This document shows, in pieces, positions 16,928-28,541 of a stretch of DNA of 64,000 bases (positions within the stretch are counted from its first letter, which is position 1; each line of letters begins with the position of its first letter). The stretch is taken from the NCBI GenBank assembly GCA_003117195.1, contig BDSI01000022.1, forward strand, positions 867,752-931,751, in the 5' to 3' direction. The stretch is from Eudorina sp. 2006-703-Eu-15. Taxonomy: Eukaryota; Chlorophyta; Chlorophyceae; Chlamydomonadales; Volvocaceae. The notes beneath the pieces were generated by a model, which saw only the letters and a list, made by a program, of their open reading frames with translations, had not been told where the DNA came from and made no database searches. A program made the position numbers and the translations under genes.

Positions 16928-18318
16928 CCTAAGGAGAGTGACACCCAAGTTCAACTGGCTCTATTCACAAGGCAACCAGCACGGTCACCTTTATGATAGA
17001 TAAACCAGCTTCAAGAAAGATGTTTACCAGCACAGTATATGCGTTTGGTCTATGGTATATAGACCTTTCAACAGCACGGAAACGGTTGGCTTTCGGTTAG
17101 TGCAGGAAAACGCTACACAAAATTCCCACTTTTCAACTTTACTTTATGAGGATAAAACTTGGAAAGACCGTATTATGCAAGTGGACAGCAAGACACTGCA
17201 AACCCTTCGGAAGACTGGCTAGATACCTTTAATACCATCCTGCCCTCGCCGCTTCCAGCAATTTGCCCCTTACCTAGGCCAGACTCAGCCACTTGCAAGT
17301 CCATGAATCCGAGACAGCTTGGCGGCCCGGATGTCGGCAGCGCTGTCCATGGCATAAGGGGTCTCCGGAAGCTCTTGGCGGGATGCTGTCACAACCGTTC
17401 TCAGCATGATGCGCGAGGCCCCAAGGCATCATCATCATATGCTGTTCATAAAGGACTCTCGGCTGCTGTTCAGTCGAGTGAGACAACAACAGAGCCGTTG
17501 CCTGGGTCCGTGCGACGAGTCAGAGTCTCGCAGCACGCGGCCGCATTGGAGGTTCTGAGGAAAGTCACACATCAGGCGATCATTCCTGTCCCCAGCGCCC
17601 TCACGGAACCCAGCGCTGCTGACGGGATACTGCTGAGGTCGGTGACAAACGCGCTTGTAAAGCTTTCTCAGATTGCACATTGCTGCCGTTGCTGCCCTGC
17701 TGCTCGAGAAAGATTGGTATTGATATGGTAGTTATGCAGAGGTATCGTGGGCCTGAGCGAAGGAGACGGGTCTGTGCTGCTTAAGTATCACCCATGTATC
17801 AGCAGCCTTGCAGCATTTCTACTTATTATAATGTGAATACTAGTCGTCGTGCGCATCTGATTTGTAAGAGCATAGCTTCATAAATGGCATCGTGCAAAGC
17901 GTACCATCAGTGGTCATCGTAGATGGTAAACGACCAGGCGATGACACGGTCCGATTTGCACCATCGTTGGGCTTGTGATAAGTGATCCATAGTCATAGTT
18001 TCAGCTAGGATTACCATAGTTGCATTTTTGTTCGGCCGCAGGTCTCCGCAAAAACATCTTATCGGATTCCGGCTATGGACGTGGTCGTTAACACGGTTTT
18101 CCGTTAGGACGATCGATTCGGTCATTCCCGGCACGTGTTTACTCTCAACGTCCCCCCTTACGCAAACGTGGTGTTGGAAAAAAACGTTCTTCGATACCCA
18201 TCGCAGCATCTGATAATAATTGGCATCTGGCACTGCCCCGCAGCCCGTCCCTCTCCTACGCCGACCTCGACCCGACCTCGACCTGACCCCAACCCGACCC
18301 CGCCGACAATGCTTGCCA
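16928..18318. other. Intergenic between divergent genes
   Basis: This separates the alpha/beta hydrolase (-) from the PD-(D/E)XK-like gene (+), which are transcribed away from each other. Both promoters should lie here. A small palindrome GGTCTAT...ATAGACC sits near 17047-17064. An open frame at 17159-17731 (+) has no recognisable motif. Confidence 0.45.
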
Positions 18319-21300
18319 ATGGCACGCAGGTTTCCAGCGCTGGAGTTCCGGAGCCTACTCCTCAATGTCATAGGTGCGCCAAAGCGTCGGCACTTGGTGC
18401 GGGCCGTGCCGATGTGGAGCGTGATACCGACCATATTCGAAATGCTACAGCCACCCCCAAGGTGGTCGCGTTTGATTTCCGACACCGCTTTGGTGCCGCT
18501 CCTTCACGCCCCACCTCCCGACACCAGAGACACCTGTCCATAAGCTCGCAACCCTTACGCTGGCAGCAGCAGGCTAAGCCTTGGCCCAAAATTGGGGCTG
18601 TACTCCCCGTTTACATGGGTGCGCCTACGCCCACTGCAACCGAAGAATTTACCTCTCAAGGCGCGCGCCTCCTCCTTCCTTATCGCGCTAGCAGCCTGCG
18701 GATCCACTATCGATTTGCTCAATTACGATGATGTCAACTAGAACAGAAAAATCGTAAATGCCCCATCGTTAAACTCCCGACGTTCTTGGCCTGTTTTCCC
18801 GTTTGAATCCCGGTTAATCCCGTTTAGTCCCATTTGAATCCCCCCCCCCCCCACACACACACATACATACACACACACAGGTCGCGACACGTTCCCCGAC
18901 CGCGCCGTCTGGAAGCGCCACAAAGTCGCCCTCTGCAGCCTGCTGCTGCACCTGTCCGCGGGGGACGAGATGTCGTACACCGCCGCCCTGGACACTGTGA
19001 TAGCCAGCTGCCTGACGGACTCGAAGGGCCGGCAGGAGGCCCAGGAGGCGGCGCGGGCGGCCGGGCCAGGGCGCAGGCCGGGTGGCCCGCTGGGGAAGCG
19101 AAGCTCGCGCAGGCGGACCCGCGCGAACCGCCGCGCCCCACCAGCGACCGCAGGCGGCGTCTTGGCGGCGCCGCACACAGCGCAGTGCAGCGACGGCCCA
19201 GGTGCGGCGGCGGCGGCGGCGGCAACGGTGACGCCGGCGGCGTCTCCGGTGAACAGCAGCGGGAGGAGTGCGGCGGACCCATGGGTCGCAGAGGCGGCCG
19301 GGACATCCCCGCTGTCGTCCGGGGATGAAGACCCGCAGGTGCTTCTGTGGCTGCAGCCCCAGTCGCCGCCTCAGCCGCCGTCTGCATTGTCCTGCAAGGC
19401 CGCAGAGCATGCACATCACCACCAACAACAACAACAGCAGCTGCAGCCCGCCCCAGGGTCAGACGCGGCTCGCGGGCCGTGCGGCCGCTCGACGGCGTCC
19501 AAGCGCGCCGCGTTGCGCGCCCAGATTGACGCCTGGTGTCGGACAACTGTGGGGTGCGGGGACCGGGGCGGAGGTGGCAGGGCCGGCAGTGTCACCAACA
19601 CCGTCACCAGCAGCACCGATACCAGTGCGGATGCGGAGGCGGAGGAGGGCGGCGGCAACGGGTGCGGAGGCGGCGACGGAGGCGGCGGGAGTGCCTTTGC
19701 AGTGCTCCGCCCGATCCTGGAGCAGGTCATGCGGATGGGCGAGCCGGCGCCGCTGGTGGACATCCGACGGAATGGAAGCCACATGGAGCTGCAGGTAGGG
19801 GGCCGAGGGGGCAGGGGGGAGGGCTCGAATAGGGATTGGGAGGGTGGGCTGGGCTGGGCTGGGTCACACATACCTGCACACAGAGTCCCTTCATACACAC
19901 CCAGGAGTTGCTCACTCGACACACCCGCAGCAGCCTAACCCACGCACTCGCCGGACCCCCCTTGCCCCTACCCCGTAACCCCCCCAGGTGGCCTCCCTGA
20001 TGGAGGGGCAGCTGCCCGCGGGTTGGCGGCTGATCTGCGGGGCCACCATCGTGGCGGTGGATGGGGAGTCCTTCGTGAACCGCAAGCGGCTCAAGGGGGA
20101 GGCGGACCTGCTGCTGGTGGACCCCGAGGGGGTGGTGCAGGCGCGCCGCGGGGCGGGGGGCGGGGGGGCGGGGGCGGGGGCGGGGGCGGGGGCCATTCCT
20201 GTATGTCACGCGTCACACACACGTCGCAGGGCCTGACTCTGGCCTCGGCAGCTACGCATGATCGGGTAAACGGTCCAAGCACACCTTTGCTGCGGGAGGG
20301 GCATACCGTTGATGAGTGCACCCCGGAGGACTGGTCTTGAACGGCGAGTTTAGTTGGGTGCGGCCGCGGACCCTGGGTGGAGGGTGCCCAGCCCTCACCC
20401 CGCGTCGTCCCTCCCTGGCCTCTGTGTGTAGGCGGTGGTGGAGGTCAAGACGGCCAAGGGCAACCCCTACGTGGCCCTCTACGAGGACGTGGGCAAGGTC
20501 GTGCGCGGCAGGGCTGGGCCTCCACCCGTGTGAACAAACAACAGTGTCCACGGAGCACAGTGCGAGGCTGCGAGGCCCTCGAACGGACTTGCATCGTCTG
20601 CGCGCCCACCCAATAATCAACCAACCAATCAACCTACCAATCAAACAACCAATCAAGCAACCAATCACATCAACCAAATAACCATCCAAATAACCAACCA
20701 GGCTACCGGCCGAACCTCCGCTCCACCGGAGCGAATTGAAATGGGCACAACCGAACCGTAACCCAGACTGGGCACGTGGCAGTTTGATGCCGTCTTGCGG
20801 CGTTGGGTGCAGTTCCTCTCCACCCCAAGGACGGCGTCAGACCCCCTCCCGCCCATGGACCCCAAGTGACCCAACCCAAAGCGACCACGCTCCAACCCAA
20901 ATCAACGAACTGTTACTCGACCCAACCAGTTTCAATCCAACCCGATTGCGCTCCAACACCCAATTCCGACCCCAATCCCAATCCCATGCCCGCAGCTGCT
21001 AGGTCTGTTGCGGGTGGTCCGAAACCGCACCGTCACCGTACGCCACGGACCCTCCCCTGGCGCCGGGCCCGAATTTGGATCCGGCTTCAGCTCCGGATCC
21101 GGATCTGCATCCGCGTACGGCACGCAGATCACGACGCTGGAGTTCGGCAAGCGCCTTCGGCCCATCTACGTTTTGGGCTGCAGCGGCGCCGCGTTGGGGC
21201 TGGGGCAGGGGCAGGGCGCGCCGCCCGAATCGGCGGAGGCCGGCGCGCGGGCCGCCCGCGCCCGCGTCCGCGGCGGCAGCCGAGGGCCCCGCGGCGGCGC

Positions 21301-21748
21301 CGCGCCGGTCTCCGACGAGGCGGCGGACCGCGAGGGATCCAAGCCGGAGGCCCCCGGCGGGTCGCCCGTCCTTCGGAGCGCCTGGTCCAAGTTGCTGACC
21401 ATGGAGCTGGGTCGGGAGCTGTCCTGCGAGGCGGCCGCTTGGTCGCGGGTGCGGGTGGCGGAGCTGAGTCGTGAGGCGGTGCTGCTGCAGCTGCCCAGTA
21501 CCGCCTACGGACCGCTGGCGCGGCGGGTGGCCACCTACTTCGCGAAGCTTGCGCACTGCGAGGTGTACCTGGTGGAGGGCGCCGCTGCCGGGGGCGGCGG
21601 CGCGGCCGCCGCCGCCGGCGGAGATAACGGCGGCGGCGGCGGCCGGGCCGGTGGATCGGCGGCCGGATCGGCGGGGCGGGAGGGCGGGGAGGCGGAGGGC
21701 TGTGCGGTGGGGGCGCGCTCCGCTGCGGTTTCGGCGCGAGGAGAGTAA
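18319..21748 (+). CDS. Unknown protein with PD-(D/E)XK nuclease-like core
   Basis: Modelled exons: 18319-18373, 18881-19794, 19988-20134, 20432-20500, 20996-21748, about 645 residues. Exon 1 (MARRFPALEFRSLLLNVI) ends in phase 1 and joins cleanly to GRDTFPDRAVWKRHK. The end of exon 3 is uncertain by three bases. The exon 3-4 junction encodes GEADLLLVDPEG followed by AVVEVKTAKGNP, the spaced Asp and Glu-x-Lys pattern of PD-(D/E)XK nucleases (compare GEIDLI...VFVEVK in YraN-type proteins). Gly/Ala-rich inserts fill exon 2 and the C-terminus, and the tail has a conserved-looking LARRVATYFAKLAHCEVYLVE. I do not recognise the family. It could be an active nuclease or a non-catalytic relative. Exon 2 contains a GACCCATGGGTC palindrome (19276-19287). 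Confidence 0.6.
20617..20702 (+). repeat. AACCAATC-type simple repeat in intron 4 of the PD-(D/E)XK-like gene
   Basis: Degenerate tandem copies of a CAACCAAT-like octamer occur between exons 4 and 5. Confidence 0.8.
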
Positions 21749-24110
21749 GGCCGATTGGGGGCGTGCATGTTGCTGCGGCCGCCGGGCGCAGATTTCGACT
21801 CGGAGAGAAGAGAATTCTGAGTATTTGCTGAGTATTTGCTGACAACTGCTGTTGTCACTTTGACCTAGGGTTTTGCCGTCGTTGTACTCGGTGGACTGGG
21901 CGTGGGGGGCTGCGCCGGTTGACTGCCGCCGAATGTCGTACACAGGGCCGCTGTACCAGGCCATGTGTCGTTGTACAATATCGTTGTACGATGGGCGGTG
22001 TAGGGGACTCGCGTGGTTTGCGGGCCGCAAGGGCAGCGCAGTTCCCGCGGAGGACGTTAGCGCAGCGCCGCCGGGCGTTGGGCGGTTGATCTCGAGGATG
22101 GGTTGCTACGTTCTGAGACTGGATTAGGTCGTTTGCCGTTGTTGTCGTTGTCGTTGTCGTTGCGGTGGTAGGTGGTGGCGCCGCGGCTGGGTCAGCCCAA
22201 CACTACAGGTATTCATACACTCCCAGACGCGCACGAGCAGCTGTGCTGTGGGACAATTACTCTTGTTGTCTTGGATGTTGTTGTAGTTCCAATGATGTAC
22301 ATACGTTGCGCGGGTGAAGAGGGAAGACGTAATGTGTTACAGTGGATCCCGCGGGTCATCGGCGTCGCTTGTATGGAGGCGGCGTTACAATGGGCGGCGA
22401 TTTATTTGGCTGTTGTTGTGTGAACCGTGGGCCCCCACCCGGCGAGCCCGCGCAAGGCCGCGCAAGTCCATTCTTGCTGGCTTGCGAGAGGGTCGCCTGT
22501 CTGTCTGTTTGCACGTCTGTCTGTCTGTATGCGTGTCTGTCGCGACCTCTGTCGACGCCTTCAACCCTAGTGCTCCCCCGATCCGTTTGTTCAACTTGTG
22601 AGAGAAAAGAGAGATGTGAACGCAACGATTGTGCTGCTGCAGTCCCGCCCGTCAGTGTACCCGGCAGTGAACCGGGGCGCCGGCAGTCCGGGCCCAGTCC
22701 ATGCTGGTATGCTGGCCCAGCCTGGTCCTGCCCGCTCTGTGTTGGGTCCCAGCCACTGCCATGTCCCGGCTCAGTTGCTTGAGTGTTGGGGAAGGCCTCG
22801 AGTCTCCCCCCCCGTGTGCAGCATTGTTTGTAGATCTTGTTTGTGATGGTATATTCATGACATCCTCATTGTTTTGCTTGTACTGGTCGTTCTCTACGTG
22901 TGTCGCCGCGCGCGACGTGCCACCGCGGCCGCCTCGCCGGGGGTGTAGGTGATCTGGGTGCGGGTGCATGGGGGGTTTCTAGCGGGTGCCGAGCGCGGAA
23001 CGGCCCGCTGACGGCACGTTCGCGGTGCGGTGCGGTGGGAAGACGCGACTTCGTACCCAGGGACGCCAGACGTGATGGCGGCGGGCCGTGAACCTTGGCG
23101 GCGGGCCTTTCCGTACAAGAAGATCCCTGCCACCTGGTGTACAGGGGTGTACGTGTATGATACCAGTACGAGGAGCCGCGGTCCGGCCCCGAGTCCCAGT
23201 TACCGTGAAGGAAGAGGCCCGCGTGTAAAGTGCAGCCGAGCGGGTCCTTGCCGACAGCTCATCAGTGGCGGTTGTGTCCAGTGCCTCGAAGTGCCTCTCA
23301 AGAGCCTCCAGCATCGTAGGGTGTTTGCGGCGGGGGGCGGCGCTTTCCTTCCCGCGAGGGCGGTCGGCGACGACGTAGTGAGGTGCGGTGGGTCAGTGCC
23401 GCCTTGCCGCCGTCGGAAGCACTGCGGCCAAAGCGTACTTGCGGGCGCGCATGTCGATCAAGGTGTGCGTCTGTAGCGGCCCGCAGCCCGCCTCACAGAG
23501 TGTCCGCTGTAACATAGTTAATCAATAGTAACAGTATGCGCGTGTGTGTTCAGTGAGATGTCTCCCAGATGGGGGAGAGGGCGAAAAGGACATCTCCCGC
23601 GCCCGAAACGTCGGGAGCGGCTGTTTTTTACAACGTGTGTCGTCTGGACGGCGGGTACGCCCATGGGATGTATCGGGTACAAGACGAGGCGTCGAGGTCA
23701 GAGCCGAGAGATGTGGCGTTGAGGCTGGCCGAGCTCGTATGGCAGTCTGTTGGGGGCATGGGGAGGTGGTTGCTGGAGGGCTGCTGGGGCAGATGGTGGG
23801 ATAGGTGCGCGCAGTGTGGGGTGGAGGGCACAGTTGGCAATCGGGGGTCGTACCGCCGGCCACAAGCACACACAGCGCGCGACGAGAGCACGGTGCCTGT
23901 CACAAAAAGAGTGCGCGCGTCCGTCACTCGGGCTTCGTGATTCGGCCGTTACGGTTACGGCTATTCCGTATGCGGTCAACTGCGCGAGGAGCGCGTTATG
24001 TCCAGCAATTCTCACAAGAATGCTAATATATGACGTTTTTTAACATTGAGTCGACTACTTAATAGTCGACTATTTAAACATTGAGTCGACTATTAAAGAT
24101 TTATTCCCAC
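21749..24110. other. Intergenic, no gene recognised
   Basis: Short TTGTCG runs (about 22135-22165) and TGTC runs (about 22495-22545) are present. Near 24040-24092 an element with AACATTGAGTCGACTA occurs twice around TAGTCGACTATT, forming a small palindromic cluster. I found no conserved exon continuing the signal-peptide exon at 24111-24297. Confidence 0.5.
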
Positions 24111-24297
24111 CTGTGTTCTCATAAGCGTCAAGGCAAGAATGAGTGAGATACTTCGCATCAGGAGAATGCTTGTTAGCTTTGTGGAAAGCTTTGTACTCGA
24201 GGAGGCGCTGTCGATGAGGTTCAGGGCATGAGGAATGCTGTTGTGCATTCGCCCAGACAAAGAAGCTAAAAGCAAGCAGCATTCTGACTGGGGCCAT
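24111..24297 (-). CDS. Orphan first exon with secretory signal peptide
   Basis: An ATG at 24297 opens MAPVRMLLAFSFFVWANAQQ, a textbook signal peptide with a cleavage-like ANA site. A hydrophilic stretch follows: SSCPEPHRQRLLEYKAFHK and DAKYLTHSC. The exon ends at a good donor (GTGGGA, phase 1). The CPEP...LLEY.AFH...KYLTHSC pattern resembles the N-terminus of secreted algal proteins that continue with a Gly-rich glycosyltransferase-like motif, but that is memory-level similarity. No downstream exon was found before the next feature, so it may be a gene fragment or have a distant second exon. The reading is tentative. Confidence 0.42.
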
Positions 24298-24965
24298 CGA
24301 TTGCCACAGGTTTTTCGATGGCATCGGCAGCATAGATATTATGATTATTCAAAAGCTCGGCAAATTGATCGCATACGGACTGCTCGGTTGTCGATTCAAT
24401 ACCCGGTTTTCCTGCTGCGCCAACTGCTTGAAGCGGCGGAACGCGTCGGTGAGCGGGCGCCTCTGGTGTAACGGCACCTCAGCCCGGCGTCTCATTTCCC
24501 GCGAGGAAGCCATCATTGCAGGAGCAGCAGTACAGCCTCTGAAGGGCGTAGCGTGCCAGGATATCCATCCTCATACCACTCTTGTGCTTTTGCAGCGCGG
24601 TACGGCGAGAACGTACATGTAAGAGAAAGAAATCTGCCGTTTGGCCCCGGCACCACGGCACGCTCGCAGATTCTGTAGTGACATATCCTCTTGAAATAGG
24701 GAGGATGGCGTGCATTCCTGACGTACCCAGCATGAGCACAGCGGCAACGCCCGGCGTCCCACTCGCCCGCACCCTGGGGTCGCTGCCACATGCGGTACAG
24801 CCGATTGCACATCCGGCAGACCTCTGATGATGGCGCGCGAACGATACACGCGGTAGGTAGGCACGCAGGTAGGTGGTGAATCAATCCAACAACTTCACAA
24901 CACGATGGCCCCCAACGCTCAGCGGCGGTAACATCGCATCGCCCGACACCCGGTCCGCGCACGTT

Positions 24966-27900
24966 CGGGCACCGCTCCACCCCGTTTCGGGCACGCTCCC
25001 TTTCGGCCGTCCGTTCGGGCAACGCTTTTCGCCCCCGTCCTCGCCTTTCGGGCACCCGCGCCGTTTCGGGCATCGCTCCCTTTCGGGCACCGCGCCGTTT
25101 CGGGCATCGCTCCCTTTCGGGCATCGCTCCTTTCGGGCACCGGCGTTTCGGCATCCGCCCTTCGGGCACCGCCCGTTTCGGGCATCGCTCCGTTTCGGGC
25201 ATCGCTCCTTTCGGGCATCGCCCTTTCGGGGCATCGCTCGCTTTCGGGCATCGCTCCTTTCGGGCACGCGGCGCCGTTTCGGGCATCGCTCCTTTCGGCA
25301 TCGCCCGTTTCGGGCATCGCTTGGCACGCCGTTTCGGGCATCGCTCCCTTTCGGGCACCGGCGCCGTTTCGGGCATCGCTCCTTTCGGCATCGCTTCCTT
25401 TCGCGGGGGGCATCGCTCCCTTTCGGGCATCGCCCGTTTCGGGCATCGCTCCCTTCGGCTCGCTCCCTTTCGGCACCGCGCCGTTTCGGGCATCGCTCCC
25501 TTTCGGGCATCGCTCCGTTTCGGCACCGCGCCGTTTCGGGCATCGCTCCCTTTCGGGCATCGCTCCCTTTCGGGCATCGCTCCCTTTCGGGCATCGCTCC
25601 CTTTCGGCATCGCCGTTTCGGGCATCGCTCCTTTCGGCATCGCTCCCTTTCGGGCATCGGGCATCGCTCCCTTTCGGGCATCGTTTCGGGCAATCGGGCA
25701 TCGGGCATTCGGGCATTTCGGGCAATCGCCCGTTTCGGGCATCGCTCCATTTCGGGCACCGCGCCGTTTCGGCATCGCTTTCGGGCATCGCTCCCTTTCG
25801 GGCAGGCATCGTTCGGGCATCGCTCCGTTTCGGGCATCGGGCATCGCGGGCGGCGCATCGGGCATCGCTCCTTTCGGGGCATCCGTTTCCTTTCGGGCAT
25901 CCGTTTCGGGCATCGCCGTTTCGGGCACCGCGCCGTTTCGGGCACCGCGCCGTTTCGGGCATCGCTCCCTTTCGGGCATCGCTCCGTTTCGGGCACCGCG
26001 CCGTTTCGGCAGCGGGCATCGCGCCGTTTCGGCATCGCTCCGTTTCGGGCACCGCGCCGTTTCGGGCATCGCTCCCTTTCGGGCATCGCTCCCTTTCGGG
26101 CATCGCTCCCTTTCGGGCATCGCCTCCCTTCGGGCACCGCGCCGTTTCGGGCATCGCTCCCTTTCGGGCATCGCTCCGTTTCGGGCATCGCTCCCTTTCG
26201 GGCACCGCGCGCCGTTTCGGCATCGCTCCCTTTCGGGCATCGCGGGCACCGCGCCGTTTCGGCATCGCTCCTTTCGGGCACCGCGCCCGTTTCGGGCATC
26301 GCTCCCTTTCGGGCACCGCGCCGTTTCGGGCATCGGGCACCGTTTCGGGCATCGCTCCCTTTCGGGCATCGCTCCCTTTCGGCATTTCGGCATCGCCTCC
26401 CTTTCGGGCATCGCTCCCTTTCGCGGCATCGCTCCTTTCACGCGCCGTTTCGGGCATCGCTCCCTTTTCGGGCATCCTCCCTTTCGGGCACCGTTTCGGG
26501 CATCGTTTCGGGCATCGCTCCCTTTCGGGCACCGCGCCGTTTCGGCATCGTTTCGGGCCATCGCTCCCTTTCGGGCACCGCGCCGTTTCGGGCATCGCTT
26601 TCGGGGCACTTTCGGGCGCCGTTTCGGGCATCGCTCCCTTTCGGCATCGCTTTGCCCGTTTCGGGCATCGCTCCCTTTCGGGCACCGCGCCGTTTCGCGG
26701 CATCGCTCCCTTTCGGGCACCGCGCCGTTTCGGGCATCGCTCCCTTTCGGGCATCGCCCTTTCGGCACACCTTTCGGGCACCCCGTTTCGGGCGCGCGTT
26801 TCGGGCATCGCGGGCATCGCTCCCTTTCGGGCATCGCTCCCTTTCGGGCATCGCTCCTTTCGGGCACCGCGCCGTTTCGGCATCGCTCCCTTTCGGGCAT
26901 CGCTCCGTTTCGGGCACGGGCACCGCGCCGTTTCGGCGCATCGCTCCCTTTCGGGCACCGCGCCGTTTCGGGCATCGTTTCGGGCATCGCTCCGTTTCGG
27001 GCATCGCCTCCCTTTCGGGCACCGCGCCGTTTCGGGCATCGCTCCCTTCGGGCATCGCTCCCTTTCCTTTCGCATCGCTCCCTTTCGGGCATCGCCTCCC
27101 TTTCGGGCATCGCTCCCTTTCGGGCATCGCTTTCGGGCACCGCGCCGTTTCGGGCATCGCTCCCTTTCGCGGCGATCGCTCCCTTTCGGCGCACCCGTTT
27201 CGGGCATCGCTCCCTTTCGGGCACCGCGCCGTTTCGGGCATCGCTCCCTTTCGGGCATCGCTCCGTTTCGGGCACCGCGCCGTTTCGGGCACGCTCGCCG
27301 TTTCGGGCATCGCTCCCTTTCGGGCATCGCTCCGTTTCGGCCACCGCGCCGTTTCGGCACCGCGCCGTTTCGGGCACGCCCCTTTCGGGCATCGCTCCGT
27401 TTCGGGCACCGCGCCGTTTCGGGCACCGCGCCGTTTCGGGCATCGCGCCGTTTCGGGCATCGCTCCGTTTCGGGCACCGCGCCGTTTCGGGCATCGCTCC
27501 CTTTCGGGCATCGCTCCCTTTCGGGCATCGCTCCCTTTCGGGCATCGCTCCCTTTCGGGCACCGCGCCGTTTCGGGCATCGCTCCCTTTCGGGCACCGCG
27601 CCGTTTCGGGCATCGCTCCCTTTCGGGCACCGCGCCGTTTCGGGCATCGCTCCCTTTCGGGCATCGCTCCCTTTCGGGCACCGCGCCGTTTCGGGCATCG
27701 CTCCCTTTCGGGCATCGCTCCGTTTCGGGCATCGCTCCCTTTCGGGCATCGCTCCCTTTCGGGCATCACTCCCTTTCGGGCATCGCTCCCTTTCGGGCAC
27801 CGCCGCCGTTTCGGGCATCGCTCCTTTCGGGCACCGCCGCCGTTTCGGGCATCGCTCCCTTTCGGGCACCGCGCCGTTTCGGCATCGCTCCCTTTCGGGC

Positions 27901-28541
27901 ATCGCTCCCTTTCGGGCATCGCTCCCTTTCGGGCATCGCTCCCTTTCGGGCATCGCTCCCTTTCGGGCACCGCGCCGTTTCGGGCATCGCTCCCTTTCGG
28001 GCATCGCTCCGTTTCGGGCATCGCTCCCTTTCGGGCACCGCGCCGTTTCGGGCATCGCTCCCTTTCGGGCATCGCTCCCTTTCGGGCACCGCGCCGTTTC
28101 GGGCATCGCTCCCTTTCGGGCATCGCTCCCTTTCGGGCACCGCGCCGTTTCGGGCATCGCTCCCTTTCGGCATCGCTCCCTTTCGGGCACCGCCCCCGCA
28201 CCCGCCGTTTCGGGCATCGCTCCCTTTCGGGCATCGCCTCCCTTTCGGGCATCGCCTCCCTTTCGGCGCCGTTTCGGGCATCGCTCCCTTTCGGGCATCG
28301 CTCCGTTTCGGGCACCGCGCCGTTTCGGGCATCGCTCCCTTTCGGGCATCGCTCCCTTTCGGGCATCGCTCCCTTTCGGGCATCGCTCCCTTTCGGGCAC
28401 CGCGCCGTTTCGGGCATCGCTCCCTTTCGGGCATCGCTCCGTTTCGGGCACCGCGCCGTTTCGGGCACCGCGCCGTTTCGGGCATCGCGCCGTTTCGGGC
28501 ACCGCGCCGTTTTGGGCATCGCGCCGTTTCGGGCATCGCCC
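24966..28541. repeat. 3.6-kb minisatellite of 17-bp units
   Basis: The array alternates two main 17-bp variants, TTTCGGGCATCGCTCCC and TTTCGGGCACCGCGCCG, with TTTCGGGCATCGCTCCG as a third. Since 17 is not a multiple of three, each frame cycles through all three phases and repeats every 51 bases (17 residues). The unit contains no stop codon in several frames, so very long open frames arise on both strands (for example about 1,387 codons on minus, 1,226 on plus). They have no start context, domain or splice structure and are best read as non-coding. Units in the left two thirds are often shortened by 1-3 bases, while those from about 27450 onward are nearly uniform. Confidence 0.95.

Noticed and set aside
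18834..19546. Minus-strand open frame rich in Pro/Arg opposite the PD-(D/E)XK-like gene
   Set aside because: It is a GC-driven shadow of exon 2 on the plus strand; the plus strand has consistent splicing and motifs.
24966..28541. Possible CRISPR-like array
   Set aside because: Units are directly contiguous without unique spacers, and the genome is eukaryotic.
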